A DNA stretch of 64,000 nucleotides, taken from contig WION01000268.1 in assembly GCA_015039365.1 (NCBI GenBank), positions 1-64,000 on the forward strand, given 5' to 3'. The stretch is from Amanita rubescens. Its lineage: Eukaryota; Basidiomycota; Agaricomycetes; Agaricales; Amanitaceae. Below the pieces are notes generated by a model. That model saw only the letters and a program-made list of their open reading frames with translations. It was not told the DNA's origin and ran no database searches. A program made the translations under genes and the position numbers. Below, piece after piece: positions 1 through 11,128 of the stretch (position 1 is the stretch's first letter; each line of letters starts with the position of its first letter).

Positions 1-2
1 GG

Positions 3-674
3 GCCCCCCAATCCGATTTAGACTACTCCGACCGCAGCGATCCCTGGGAGAAGGACTCCTCCTCCGTCGAGTCCTCCCGCTACGATGTCTCCGAGCTCGA
101 GGCCAACCGTTCCTATTTTGGTATCCGGGTCCCGGTCGCTGGGGTCCCGAGTTTATCTTCCGGACGTCCAAGGATGTCTTCACAGTGCCCTCGGAGCCGG
201 AGCAAGAACCTTGTCTCATGCGGCTTCTGCCAGTCTACGAGCACCACACTGGCAAGGACGATCTGTGGGCTACTATTCGTTCTAAGGTTCGTGACCTTCT
301 CGAAGTGCAGCAATCTGCGGACTGACATTCATTCCAAGATTGTTGAACTCCTCGACCGGCGAAACATCCAGCATTCGTCCGTCGACCTTGTTCGTTTCAG
401 CTTGGTTGAGGAGAACAAGGAGAATGAGGAGAACGAGGAGGACAAGGATGACGAGGACGACGGGGATTTCGACTTCAAGGTCGCCCCGTACGGGACAGTC
501 GTTACCACTCTCGTCACAATTTGGGTGGGGGGCGTACCCGATTCTCTTACCGGCGAGGCCGCATTCCACTCCTCAAACGACATCCTTGATCTCCTCAAAG
601 AGCACGGCATTTCCGACGTCGATGTTGCGTGGTCAGGAGTTGAATATCATTACGACCAATTACTCGACTGGTGA
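3..674 (+). pseudogene. Decayed fragment of a basidiomycete hypothetical protein (5' end outside window)
   Basis: The coding signal moves between two frames, so this looks like a broken gene running in from the left edge. An acidic stretch is readable in one frame to about 150. A block ending in KVRDLLEVQQ is in the next frame to about 313, and the first frame resumes with LRTDIHSKIVELLDRR. A strongly acidic run (EENKENEENEEDKDDEDD) follows, then VTIWVGGVPDSLTGEAAFHSS and DILDLLKEHGISDVDVA. The latter pattern occurs in lineage-specific proteins of Agaricomycetes, from memory and without a search. The frame ends at 674 well before the usual C-terminal part of such proteins, and I see no clear intron that would restore the frame. 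Function unknown. Confidence 0.5.
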
Positions 675-1019
675 TCAATTACGCGCCCGCTTCCTATCAG
701 TATTCAATGGAAGCGCTGGCGTTGAGTTTGTTCGTCACTTCAGAATCCAGACAAGTTCACCAATAACGGAGGGCCGCCCGTATGCTTCTCAGTTAAATTG
801 GGTTTAAATGTGGTAACACGGTGCACGGCCTTTTTGGGGGGGTTCTGAAAAACAGCTTTTACTTAACCTCATCTCGTCCGATATAAATCAAGCAGACCCG
901 AGCAACGGACAGGGCGTAATGGGGTCAATATTATGTCGAGGCCAGGATAGTTTACAGTAATACAATTTCCACCGTTAGAAAGTTTACTGGGGTATATGCA
1001 AAAAAGAAAGAAATGACGC
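675..1019. other. Spacer, no gene seen
   Basis: Short open stretches continue from the decayed gene on the left but show no recognisable protein. It lies between that fragment and the 3' end of the kinase-like gene on the minus strand. Confidence 0.4.
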
Positions 1020-2662
1020 TCAGTAAGGACCCTTGAAATGGATTTTGAGCATCGCTACGTCATCTTCTGGCTGAATAAAGTTCAATTCAAGTTCCTCGGC
1101 TGCTCGCGCCCAATTCAGAGATCTTGACAAAGCCAGGGGGTATCTTGCGAACGGGTGTGTATTATCTTCCGTCGAAGAGTCTCTCTTGTATCGTCCAGCC
1201 CAATCAAAATCGATAAACTTGGCCTTGCCACTAGCATCGAACAATACATTAGGTTCGCGTAAATCGCCAAAGACAAATCCATTCTCGTGTAATTCTTTGA
1301 TCACGTCCGATACTTGTTTTCCGCTATCGTGAGGGGTCCGAGAGGGGTGAACGTATTCCATAACAGCCATACGCAACGGGCCGAGATGAAGTCCAGGGTA
1401 CGAGATTGTTGCGTCTGACCAAATATTTCCACTGCTGTTCTTCCCGCCATCTCGCAGTGGTCCAAGATAGTAGAGCTTCGGAGCGTGACCGCCCTGCTCT
1501 AGGAATCGATGAACCTCTTCACCATATCGCGTAACAAATTTGACAACGATTTTTTCGCCACACCGGGGTTCATCTATGATTTCGGCACGGTAAGTTACGC
1601 AAGCTGAACAATCCTCAAGTGCGTCCAGATATTTGAACTTCCATTCTCTTTCCTGACCGGAAACAGGATCTACTTCGGTAAAGGATGTAGTGTAAGGAAA
1701 GAAGCGTGAGGGGTTCAAAGGTTCCGCATTCGACTCAGGTGGAGAGTCCTGCACCGGTAGATCTTTGACCATAGCATAATACGCTCTGAGTTCCTGAACA
1801 CATAATTTGAGAGCGTACAGGGTCCGCGCAATCTTCTGAACGCGTGCGTCCTCGTACATTGATGACAGCGCAGTCCACATGAGATCCGTCAAACGTTGGA
1901 CCACAAATTTGTCTGTAAAGACGCCGCCAAGGACGCAAAACCAAGGCCCACCGGCTACCAGTATGAAAGTGGGACAACAACACCTTTGGCGCATGTGGGT
2001 TGCCTGCAAGACGCGGTCACTTTGAGTATATACTAGTCTTCGGTTCCACTCACACCAGACGTTTTCCAATGCCTCTGAAACGAGAAGGATGCTTGAGTTG
2101 CGGGATCATAACCTGTTTCACCATACTCGTGGTTGACCTCCATAATCCAGGCTGGAGCCGGGATCCCATCGATATCGATATAGCCAACGCCATCCGCTGA
2201 AGTCCTATCATTGCTGTATCCACAAAAGTGTCCTATCAAGGACGATAGCTTGTTACATAGATCTTTCACTTTATTGGAATCTATTGAGGCGATGGTCGCC
2301 GCGAATCGCATGAGCTCCCGCGTTTCTCGGATGAATGAAATAGGTGGTTGGGTGTTTGGGTCATTAATATAGTGCGTGAAAGTTTCGAATATAGGGTGGA
2401 AGATTTGAATTGGCGAAGCGACGGTACTTCCATCACCATGCTCATTGCGCCCATCATAGATAGCGGTAGCGGGTTGAGCCTGAGCTCTCCAATATTCTGG
2501 CGCGGAAGATGGCGGCTTCGTTTTCGTCGTAAGTGTGGTTTCATACCCTTATGAAAGCCAGAGTTAGAGTGGATTGAGTATGGTGGGAAACGAGTGTCCG
2601 TACGGGAGTAGAATGTCTTTTTAATATCTCCGACTTGATCTTTATTTTCCGCTTTATCCCGG

Positions 2663-3030
2663 TGAAACACTGCAGAGTGCTCTGGGTTGTACCCAGCACT
2701 GCAGGTGCCATGCACAATAGTGCACAGACTTAAGCTAAGGCTGATCTGAGGGGAAGGGAACTCCAATTCTCGTTCGTAGCTATTGTATACGACTACATGT
2801 GACATGTACTTATAGTAACTACCATGCGCTTACCATGCGCTTGTGGTCCGACATAATCCGACATATTCCCGCGCATCCGACGTACTCCGACGAATTCCCG
2901 CGCGTCGGATCGAAGCGGATCGAAAGTGGACGGAAGCGGACAGAAAGCGGATTGAAGGATGATCAATGGCGGACATCTTCAGAAAGCTTCGGAGCATGCT
3001 GCACACTGTAACAGGATTCCATCCGTTACA
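2663..3030 (-). repeat. LTR, left copy
   Basis: This 368-bp terminal repeat is identical to 4274-4641 except at one position (G here, A there, in the context CTTCRGAGC). It contains opposed TCCGAC- and GTCGGA-type words that could fold into a hairpin. Confidence 0.9.
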
Positions 3031-4260
3031 TCCGCTCACCAGTTTGAATACTGACTTCCAGTCAGTGCAGCCAGAGGTGGAGATGCTTGACAAGGCAGAA
3101 ATGATGGCGGAGCATGGCGGAGTATCGTGGTGGTGCAATCCAATGATGATAGGTGTTGGTTCCGAAGGCAGCATGGCAGAATTGATGTCAGTGGTCGTTT
3201 AGCAAGGAAAGGGGTGTTGACAGGTGTTTCAGTGATGGATCGTGGCTTGTTTGCATATGGGCGTAAGGCAAGCAGTGCAATTGCAGCGGAATCGGATGCG
3301 TCGGAGCTGTAGGCGGAGGGCGGAGGCGGAACATCATTGACAGAGGTAGAAAGTCGGAGGCAGTAAAGAGCGGAATCGTCGGAAGCGGAATCGTCGGTAT
3401 AAGCATACCAAAGCAAGGCGAGGAGGGGCGCAACTCCCCCGATCGCGGTCATCCCAGTAATTCAATCAATAGCACTGACCCCTTGCATTGAGGCTGCTAA
3501 TAAAGATGTTTCCTGAGACGCCGTCGGCGCAATACGGTATTAAAGAATGTCGATGGCAAAGGTTCTGTCAATGGCTGGTAAAGGGTTCCGAAACTGCGGC
3601 GGAGCTGTGGGCCTTAGAAATGTGCGTCGGATCGGATTGAGGCAGATCGGAGCCGATCGGAGCGGAGCAAGACAAATTGAGGTGATCGCAATCAAGATAA
3701 GCTAAAACATCAATGTGGCGGATGCCACATGCCTATTCCTGGGAAGAAAAGAAAAAAATCGGAGCATCGGAGCTGCAGTTGGCGTCGGAAGGAGGAGGAG
3801 GAGCAATGCTGGCCAGGGGGCAGGCGTCGGAGCAGTGTGGACAGCATTTGGTGGACTGCAGCATGTCGGATAAGGGTTGGCGGGTGTGGGGAAACATGAG
3901 GCATGGTCAACATGCGGTGGAAGGGCGGATACATGAGGCAGAGCTGCAAAATTTGAGGCGCAGCGTTGGAGGCAGCAGAGGGTCATGTATAGGTGTCGGA
4001 TGAGCTAAAGGAGCGACCGCATGCATAATGAATGGAACGGCGGCTGAGGTGGAGCAGAATCAGAGCAATCGAGCAAGTTGGGCAGCAAGAGGGGATGGCA
4101 TTGGCGGCCTGCGTCGGAGCGGACTCTAGAGCAGTGTGAGGAGCAGATGGCGGCGGATGGTGGCGGATGGAAGGCGGAGTGAAACGTAGGCCTTGGTAGG
4201 GGTAGAAAGAACGTTCATGCTCGTGGACGAGCGACACAAGGACTGCGAGTTCGCGCCGAA

Positions 4261-4271
4261 GGTGGGCTCCA
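4261..4271 (-). other. Candidate primer-binding site of the LTR element
   Basis: Read on the minus strand the bases are TGGAGCCCACC, two bases inside the LTR. Most tRNA-primed retroelements have a site starting TGG here. The matching tRNA was not identified. Confidence 0.4.
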
Positions 4272-4273
4272 GT

Positions 4274-4641
4274 TGAAACACTGCAGAGTGCTCTGGGTTG
4301 TACCCAGCACTGCAGGTGCCATGCACAATAGTGCACAGACTTAAGCTAAGGCTGATCTGAGGGGAAGGGAACTCCAATTCTCGTTCGTAGCTATTGTATA
4401 CGACTACATGTGACATGTACTTATAGTAACTACCATGCGCTTACCATGCGCTTGTGGTCCGACATAATCCGACATATTCCCGCGCATCCGACGTACTCCG
4501 ACGAATTCCCGCGCGTCGGATCGAAGCGGATCGAAAGTGGACGGAAGCGGACAGAAAGCGGATTGAAGGATGATCAATGGCGGACATCTTCAGAAAGCTT
4601 CAGAGCATGCTGCACACTGTAACAGGATTCCATCCGTTACA
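4274..4641 (-). repeat. LTR, right copy
   Basis: Second 368-bp terminal repeat, at a constant offset of 1,611 bases from the left copy with no indels. It is followed directly by the CCGG target duplication and then by kinase-like coding sequence. Confidence 0.9.
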
Positions 4642-5125
4642 CCGGGTTCCTGCCCTGGCTGCAGCCTCAGCAATCACGACGAGATCAAGATGGTTAGGCT
4701 GTCGATCTTCGCGGAGAAACGTCAGAAGTTCCTTCATTCCAAGTCCCAGTGGTATAAATTGGAAGCTTTCACGAGGGTCGACTATTTTTTGTGCCCATTT
4801 CTTGTTTACACTGAAAAGATCCACGGCCGTGTTGGGCTATGATATCAGCGGTCATCAATTCAGTTACTCTATGACAATTTTTGAGAGGGAGCACCTTTGC
4901 AATTTGAATTGAATCTTCATCTACGTCAAAATTGTATCGCTTCCGGAGCCGATCGGCGAAAGTTGGTTGAATCCAGTCGCCCACAATTTTGTTCAAGTCT
5001 TCCTTTTGAATCCGACAAAAGTCTGGGGTGAAAACTGCGGAAAAATGATCTGGACGATTTGGATGATAGAACACCCAATTTATTATATCGGCCGTCCGGC
5101 TACGAGTGTCGCGATCGTGCGACAT

Positions 5126-5807
5126 ACGAAGAGTTGAGAAGACGGGGTCAGCGCGTCGTGTGCTTTGCTGCCACAGTGGGCATCACATGTCACGCGTCAC
5201 GCGTCAGGTTGTAAATTGCGTCGCGTTGCTCGATGCCGCTGCGCACGTCAATACGTCACTATTCACAATCTTTCGCTATCAATAATATCAGTGTTCCATT
5301 CACGAACGTTCTACCGAAGAGTTCTTGGGTTCTCGGTATTCTTCTACAAGTCCATGAAGGAAACTAATAACCGCTCAATATAGGTCGCATAGCAGGAGCT
5401 ACGAATCATCGATGTGCAATCGTACCCTCTTCGCTTCAGTATTGTCAATACCCGCGAGTGGACTAAGAATGTCTCGACCTCTGCTAGCAGGAGATTCAGT
5501 TAAAGGACGTTTCACCCCCAAACTCGATTGTTGTTCGGCTACTTCAAGTACGATAATCAACAACCTACGAGGCGGTCGCACTGACAATCGAAGACTGACC
5601 TAATCCATCGTCCGATCCTGCGCTTTGCTTGCTCCCGTTTTTCTTGTTGACAACGGGTGGTGGTAGTGGTCGGAAGTAAGGCTGTGCTAGCCAGTGAGGG
5701 TATAAGTCGAGACCGGTCTTAGGGTCTATGGTTATTAAGGTTTTTGAGCAAGCTGCCGTTTACAGCAGCTTCATCGCGCTTCAACAACCGACAATGAGCA
5801 TTCGCTA
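5126..5807. other. Spacer with one unrecognised small ORF (5399-5587, minus)
   Basis: The region separates the kinase-like gene from the dihydrouridine synthase gene. A 62-codon minus-strand ORF contains RPPRRLLIIVLEVAEQQ and ends in KRVRLHIDDS. It could be an exon of a small gene, but no matching exon or family was recognised. Confidence 0.3.
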
Positions 5808-7192
5808 TTAGCGTCCATAAACTTGAGAACATACCTCCATTCGAATCTTCATCTCCTTCACAATTTCTTCGTACTCTTCCCATCCTTCCCATTGTATCCG
5901 TCCTTCCTTCTCATCACCATCATCATCAGTTTGTATTCGTCTCGGGGCCGCTTTCGCTCTCCCTAACCGTTCTCTAAGATCCGTTTCCCTAACGAGAGCA
6001 GGACGCATGATTTTAAATAGGTGGCCTTTAACACCGCTCACAGTTGTGGCGGTCTTGAGCCGTTTAACGATGTCGAGGTATTCTAATGCCAAATCGGCAT
6101 TACGTGGGTGACGGAAGAGAATAGAAGAATCTGAGAGATACTCTTCTGATATTTGTCTATCGAGCCCATGAAACAAGGCAGCATTGTACAATTGCCCTTC
6201 GGCGCTCATAACCCCATCTGCGCCTGTCGCTATCAAACAGGCTTCGAATGTCCTGATTGGTAGAGAATGTTTCCGTTGGCGAAAACGGGGACTGAAACGA
6301 CTTGTTTCACCTGCGTGGATTTTGGCCCAGTCTGCGAGACCCTTTGACGTGGTTGAATATATCAATCACTTGACCTGCGATCAAATACAAGGACGTACCG
6401 TGTTATGACCCCTCTGCTCCCGTATCCGACCGTGACACGTCAGAATCTGAGCACCAGCCCGTTCTAACATCTTAGCATACTCTATCGTCCGTTCTATCGT
6501 TGGAAACACTCGAAATTTGGCCGTCACTGGTATCGACAAGTTCTCATGTAGGGTGTTGACTGGTGTCCCAATGGTAGTTAGACTTCTTGCATGGAGCTAA
6601 GACAACGACTAACGTACTCAGTCGGTAAATCAAATCCCAATCATCTTGCAGGAAGGACCCGTACCTGCCCCGCCTTGCAATTTCCTGAGGACAGCCTAAG
6701 TTGATATCAACCGCATCGCAGTGTTTTTCCACTATTCTAGCTGCGGCTAGGAGTATTTCCGGGTCGTTTGCACAGAATTGGACAATGAGTGGTCTGTCGG
6801 TTGACAAAGCGCCTTCTTCCCCGGCGAGTATGTCGAAACTAGCGTTTCTGATTTTCTCAGACGTTGTTTCGACGAAGATCTGACAAGTCGTGTTGGGAGG
6901 GTCACGGTGGGGTTAGAACGACTACTAGGGACGCACTTTGGCGTTGATCATGGGAGTGTAGACAAGCTGTATTTGCGTGTAATAAGTTTCAAACATGATA
7001 ATGACAGGCTTGGGTACATACTTGAGCTCCATATCGCCTTGATAACCTGCGCCATGCCTAGGGTGAGTCAGTTATGCCAGGAGCACGGACTTTGAGGAGA
7101 CATACCAGCTCACTTTGGTCTACCATAGGAGCTACGATGTATTTTGGGCTTCCAATGGATCGATAGAAATCATATCCACCGAGCTTGCACAT
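5808..7192 (-). CDS. DUS1: tRNA-dihydrouridine synthase, Dus1-like
   Basis: This enzyme reduces uridine to dihydrouridine in tRNA using FMN and NADPH; Dus1 acts on positions 16/17. I read several exons on the minus strand. The N-terminus has [17 protein letters not shown]. Next come [12 protein letters not shown] then [10 protein letters not shown], the family signature [20 protein letters not shown], a [11 protein letters not shown] block, and [15 protein letters not shown]. Introns follow GT..AG rules, for example after SEL, after YGAQ and after GHNT. The ATG at 7192 gives the usual short leader. The block [15 protein letters not shown] at about 6250-6310 lies in a different frame from both flanks, consistent with three one-base insertions that cancel out. 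That is either an assembly problem or a damaged segment. The neighbour on the plus strand begins only about 95 bp away, so the two share a divergent promoter. Confidence 0.85.
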
Positions 7193-7286
7193 ATGACGGA
7201 GAATGATGCCAATTGTGTTTGCGCTTGTTGTCCCGGGTCTTGGAACATAAATTGTCCACCGCCACCCAGATAGCTGCGTCCTCGCC

Positions 7287-8370
7287 ATGTCAAACTCATC
7301 CGCAGATCAGTTCTTTGCGCCTGGTAATATTCTCGCCCTTGTATTGACAATCGACCAGGCAGTCGTCGAGTCCAACGCCTCCATTCTCAAGCCATTCGTT
7401 CCTTTCACAAAAAGTCAGGTCTTACTTGTTGAAGTTACAGCCTCCTATATCTGGAATACCATCCCCCATCATCCTCAAGGTATACGACCCGCGCTTTATC
7501 AACGATCGTGAGCCGCGATCACCCACCTCCATTTTTCCCGGCCATCCTTGGTCGTTGTCCCTCGAAATCGCAGCAGCTGAGCGCCGTAAAGCCATTGCCC
7601 GCAATGACTCGGAGCGTCTCGACGACGACGTGGATGATGGGGTGCTTTGTGAGGAGGAATGCTACGAGACCACTGAAGATGCGTTCGACTCGGAGCTAGC
7701 CGCATACTCGCGCTTACAAGACCTCCAGGGTGTAGGTATCCCTCGTTACTATGCCTCAGGGAATCTCGTTGTTGATCCGCTCCGTCCTATATCTCCTCAC
7801 GTCCTCGCACTCGAGTATATCCCTGGTGAAAGTCTCAGCAAGATCAATCCCAACTCTGTTCCTCGCTCGTTGGCACGCTCCTTGATTACAACTGTGTGCT
7901 CATTCGCATCTCACGGCTTAATTCACTGCGACCTCCGTGCAGACAATATTCTCTTCTCCCAGCAGCCCCCACGGGCTGTCGTCATCGACTTTGGGCAATC
8001 AGGTTTGCGCGAGGACGAATCAGACTCTGAGTGGGAATCTGTGGTGAAAACGGAGGGAGATGAAAACCACGTGAAGCAATTATTGCACAATGCCGGGATC
8101 AGATATCTCGATCCATTTTTCCCCAAGATCTTTCCCAATCCCCACGGCGCGAATCACTGGAACGCAACGGTCAAAGCGCGAGGCCAGCGTTGGTGCGTTC
8201 CCACAGAGGACTGGACCGGTCCTGATGGAGTCAGACTTGACAATCCTATAAAATGGAAACTCAGGGACGATGTCGCTTCTTGGCTTATTGCAAAGCAGGC
8301 AGGCTTGTTGACCGGCGTAGATCCTCCAAGACCTGGCTCACCTGACTACGTGCCACTAGCGATCCCATAA
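7287..8370 (+). CDS. Kinase-fold protein with a probable one-base frame break
   Basis: The product is about 360 residues if the two frames are joined. Marks of the kinase fold are an IILKVYD strand with the candidate ATP-binding lysine, a VLALEYIPG hinge, the catalytic loop IHCDLRADNILF and a VVIDFGQSG metal-binding loop, so the catalytic residues look intact. The start ATG at 7287 opens a frame running through FVPFTKSQVLLVEVT; the rest, from about SGIPSPIILK, is one frame over. No intron of workable size fits between 7430 and 7465, so I infer a one-base indel there (real or an assembly error). The C-terminal third carries no domain I recognise. The gene is divergent from the dihydrouridine synthase gene and convergent with the phosphoglycerate mutase gene. 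Substrate unknown. Confidence 0.65.
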
Positions 8371-8867
8371 TGCTCATTGTCGGTTTCTTTCCGTTCAGAG
8401 ACTGCCTTATGGACGAGGAAGATCGTACTAGATAGAGTACATAAACCCATCCCGATCCAAATGCTATTCACATCCCACAGTCTGTGTGGTGGGTATGAGC
8501 AAAATTGAATCATGAGTCTGGTCAAAGGATTGAGCGCGCATATGTCACATAGGATAGGGGCATGGAGTGTAATCAGTAAGGGGGCCATAGTCGGAAAAAT
8601 GATGTAATCTATCTAATTTTCAAGATCTAATACCACGTATTCAGTAATGTTGGTTAACCAACGAAGTGCATTGAACTAAACGGTGGGACTGGTGATCGGA
8701 ACGTTACAGCTACCTCGCAGGTCTCCTATCCAAGGGCGAGGCCTCACCCGGAAAAGAGGTTGAGGTACAGTTCAGTTCTACATGTTAGCATTCACAATCT
8801 ACCGATACATCTACTTGTGTATATATCTTCTACAACAGGAAAAACTATCTCCAAGTAATTTTCATTT
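8371..8867. other. Convergent spacer, nothing recognised
   Basis: 3' regions of two converging genes. No coding signal, repeat or RNA gene was seen. Confidence 0.5.
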
Positions 8868-10872
8868 TTAATCTTCTTTCGCCAACAACGACCGACCCGT
8901 CATCTCTATAAACAACATTAGCAGGGACGAAATTATGGCAAAAAGGGGCACACATACCCTCAGGCTTGGACAGGCCCTAGAACGCAACATTTTAGCTCCA
9001 CATCATCGCCGTATAAGTAGGCTGTGACGCACCATAATAGCCAAGATCGTCGGAGCAACATCACATAAAGCACCCGGTTCTTGTTCTTCAGAATCATCAT
9101 CGTCGTCCGCCTTGTCATCAGTGACAAGTTTGATACCACCTGTGACAATGAACGGCACGGGGTTCGTAGTATGCGCTGTATGAGGAGCCCCGGTCTCCGG
9201 ATTGATCATTTGCTCGGCGTTCCCATGATCCGCGGTGATAGCGAGGACGTAACCTGCTTCTTTAGCGGCTTTGGCAATCGTACCGACAGCTTCGTCAGTC
9301 TCAGAAATGGCCTCGACTGCGGCGTCGTATACACCAGTATGACCAACCATGTCGGGCGGAGCAAAGTTGCACATGATAAATTCATGTTCACCCTTTTTCA
9401 ATAGTTCCGCGACTCTTTCTGCAACGCCGTGGGCACTCATCTTGGGTTCCTTGTCGTATGTAGCGACTTTTGGGGAGGGAATCATGTGTCTCTCTTCGTT
9501 CTCGTATTGCTTTTCAACACCACCATTGAAGAAGAAAGTGACGTGAGCATATTTCTCCGTTTCTGTAAAAAACAAAGTATCAGCATAAAATAAATTCGGA
9601 AACTGAAAAAATCGTACCTGCGACGTGAGCTTGCTTAAGGCCATCCTTGGAGATGCACTCGGCGAGTACATTTGCCATTGCTTGAGGGGGGAACGCAACT
9701 GGGAAAGGGAAGTCTGCGTTATACCGCGACATCGTCGAGATGCTCTATTGGCTGAATTAGCATTCTAGGCTTTTAAGGATGCAGAAGAACTACTGACGAT
9801 GTCCTTTGGAACTTCAACTTCCATGGGCTTGTCGGGGAGGCCAAGAACAGAGACAATTTCGCGCATACGGTCTGACCTATAGTTGAAGGAGAAGATCGTG
9901 TCGCCGTCTTTGCATGAACAATGTTAAATAAGCAATAGCATTCCAATCCTCAACTCACCTTTGATCCTGCCTTCCTCTCCGTTAACAATAATGGGCTTCA
10001 GGAATTCATCCGTGATATCCTTCTCGTAGTTTTGCTTAATAACATCGACGACACCGTCCTGCCCTTTTCCATCTTCACCTTCGCCCTTTACCAAACCATC
10101 GATTGCGATCTTGACACGTTCCCAGCGTTTATCCCGGTCCATGGCATAATACCTCCCAACGACGGTCGCCAACTCACCAACTTGCTCTTTCTTCATAAAG
10201 TCAAGCAGTTGTTGACAGTACCCGTCTGCAGAACGAGGCGCAGTATCACGTCCATCCCCGAAAAAGTGAACATAAACGTGTGGAACGCCTTCCTCTTTGG
10301 CGGTCTCAAGGAGGGCAAAAAGATGTTGGATATGCGAATGAACACCACCATCTGATACCTAGAACGAGAGAAGATCAGTTTTGAACTTATCCCATAAACA
10401 ACACGCCTACCAAACCCAATAGATGTAGTCGCCCGTTACCTTCCTTGGCGCGTTTACAACAATCAAGGATAGCAGGATTTTTATGAAACTGTTTTTTCTT
10501 GATGGAAACATCAATACGGACAATATCTTGCCATACGACGCGGCCTGCGCCGATATTCAAGTGTCTATTTTTATATATCCGTTTATGCGATCGGAAATTG
10601 TGACGAGCTCAGCTTACCCGACTTCAGAGTTACCCATCAGACCTTCGCTAAGCCCAACAGCCGTTCCGTGCGCTAGGAGGGTACGATATGCGTTTTCCTT
10701 GGCCAGAGTGTCCATGTTGGTTGTAGTTCCGGCATAGACTGCGTTTCCTTTTGTTTCCTCTGAGATACCCCATCCATCGTGGACACTATCGGTAGCAGGG
10801 TGTCAGTCATACGCGTATGAAAGAAAATACGCGCGCATACATGAGGCAGACCTTGTTTTTGACGGTGGTCAT
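8868..10872 (-). CDS. gpmI: 2,3-bisphosphoglycerate-independent phosphoglycerate mutase
   Basis: It interconverts 3- and 2-phosphoglycerate in glycolysis with two metal ions (usually Mn) and a phosphoserine intermediate, in the cytosol. Exon 1 (10841-10872) encodes MTTVKNKVCL and joins across a GT..AG intron to IVHDGWGIS. Further marks are LSEGLMGNSEVG with the nucleophile serine, SDGGVHSHIQHLFALL, HVYVHFFGDGRDT, a YRSDRMREI block, FIMCNFAPPDMVGHTG and ITADHGNAEQM. The last two small introns restore the C-terminus ILAIMGLSKPEEMTGRSLLAKED, with the stop at 8868-8870. The overall length, a little over 500 residues, is normal. I see no frame break in the exons checked. Confidence 0.93.
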
Positions 10873-11128
10873 GGTTGAGATGAAAGACTGATAACGCGTA
10901 GAGATTAGTGATCGCCGGCTGTCCGCATATGAACGTCACTCTGTTCCAGGTCACACGTTTATTGATACAGTTGCGTATAGACTAGAATAAAAAAAATACG
11001 AGTTCCGTTCAGCTCCCAATCAGTTCCCTCCCCCCGAAACTGTTGGTCCAAGCGTGCGGGGCTTCATGTTGTGCAGTGCGGCTCTCGTGTTTATCCCATC
11101 TGAGTCTACTTCCATACACAAAAGCTTA

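Larger units (their letters stand above)
2663..4641 (-). mobile_element. Small non-autonomous LTR retroelement (TRIM-like)
   Basis: The element is 1,979 bp long with two 368-bp direct terminal repeats that differ at a single base. The terminal repeats begin TG and end CA. It is flanked by CCGG at 2659-2662 and at 4642-4645, a 4-bp target duplication. The 1,243-bp interior has no gag, protease, reverse transcriptase or integrase reading frame; it is rich in short CGGA/TCGG-type words. A possible primer-binding site beginning TGG lies 2 bases inside the right repeat when read on the minus strand, so I place the element on that strand. Near-identical repeats mean recent insertion. It must have been mobilised by an autonomous partner not seen in this window. 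Confidence 0.85.
1020..5125 (-). pseudogene. Kinase-like protein gene split by an LTR element
   Basis: Four exons can be read on the minus strand: 4895-5125, 4836 to 2604 (interrupted by the element), 2054-2547 and 1020-2003. Introns are 4837-4894, 2548-2603 and 2004-2053, all with GT..AG ends. Leaving out 2663-4645 (element plus one copy of the 4-bp target site) gives 1,959 coding bases, exactly 653 codons, with the frame intact across the insertion. The C-terminal part has kinase-fold marks: a VVKF lysine strand, VMEY hinge, FGDLREPNVLF catalytic loop and FIDFDWAG metal-binding loop. The HRD histidine is Phe. An upstream block (WFCVLGGVFTDKFVVQRLTDL) is typical of a basidiomycete-expanded kinase-like family. 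As it stands the gene should be inactive, or make only a truncated product ending in the LTR. A decayed relative lies at 14.6 kb. Confidence 0.8.

Noticed and set aside
2281..2805. 174-codon minus-strand ORF running from the LTR into the kinase-like gene
   Set aside because: It reads through an intron and out of frame with the exon that matches the family; its first third is LTR sequence.
3031..3050. Primer-binding site after the left LTR (plus orientation)
   Set aside because: No TGG start there; the minus orientation has one two bases from the LTR.
3713..4336. ORFs of about 95-117 codons inside the LTR element interior
   Set aside because: No Gag or Pol motif, low-complexity composition, both strands open by GC-rich bias.
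2663..4641. Interpretation as two tandem gene duplicates instead of an LTR element
   Set aside because: TG..CA ends, CCGG target duplication and restored kinase frame fit an LTR insertion exactly.
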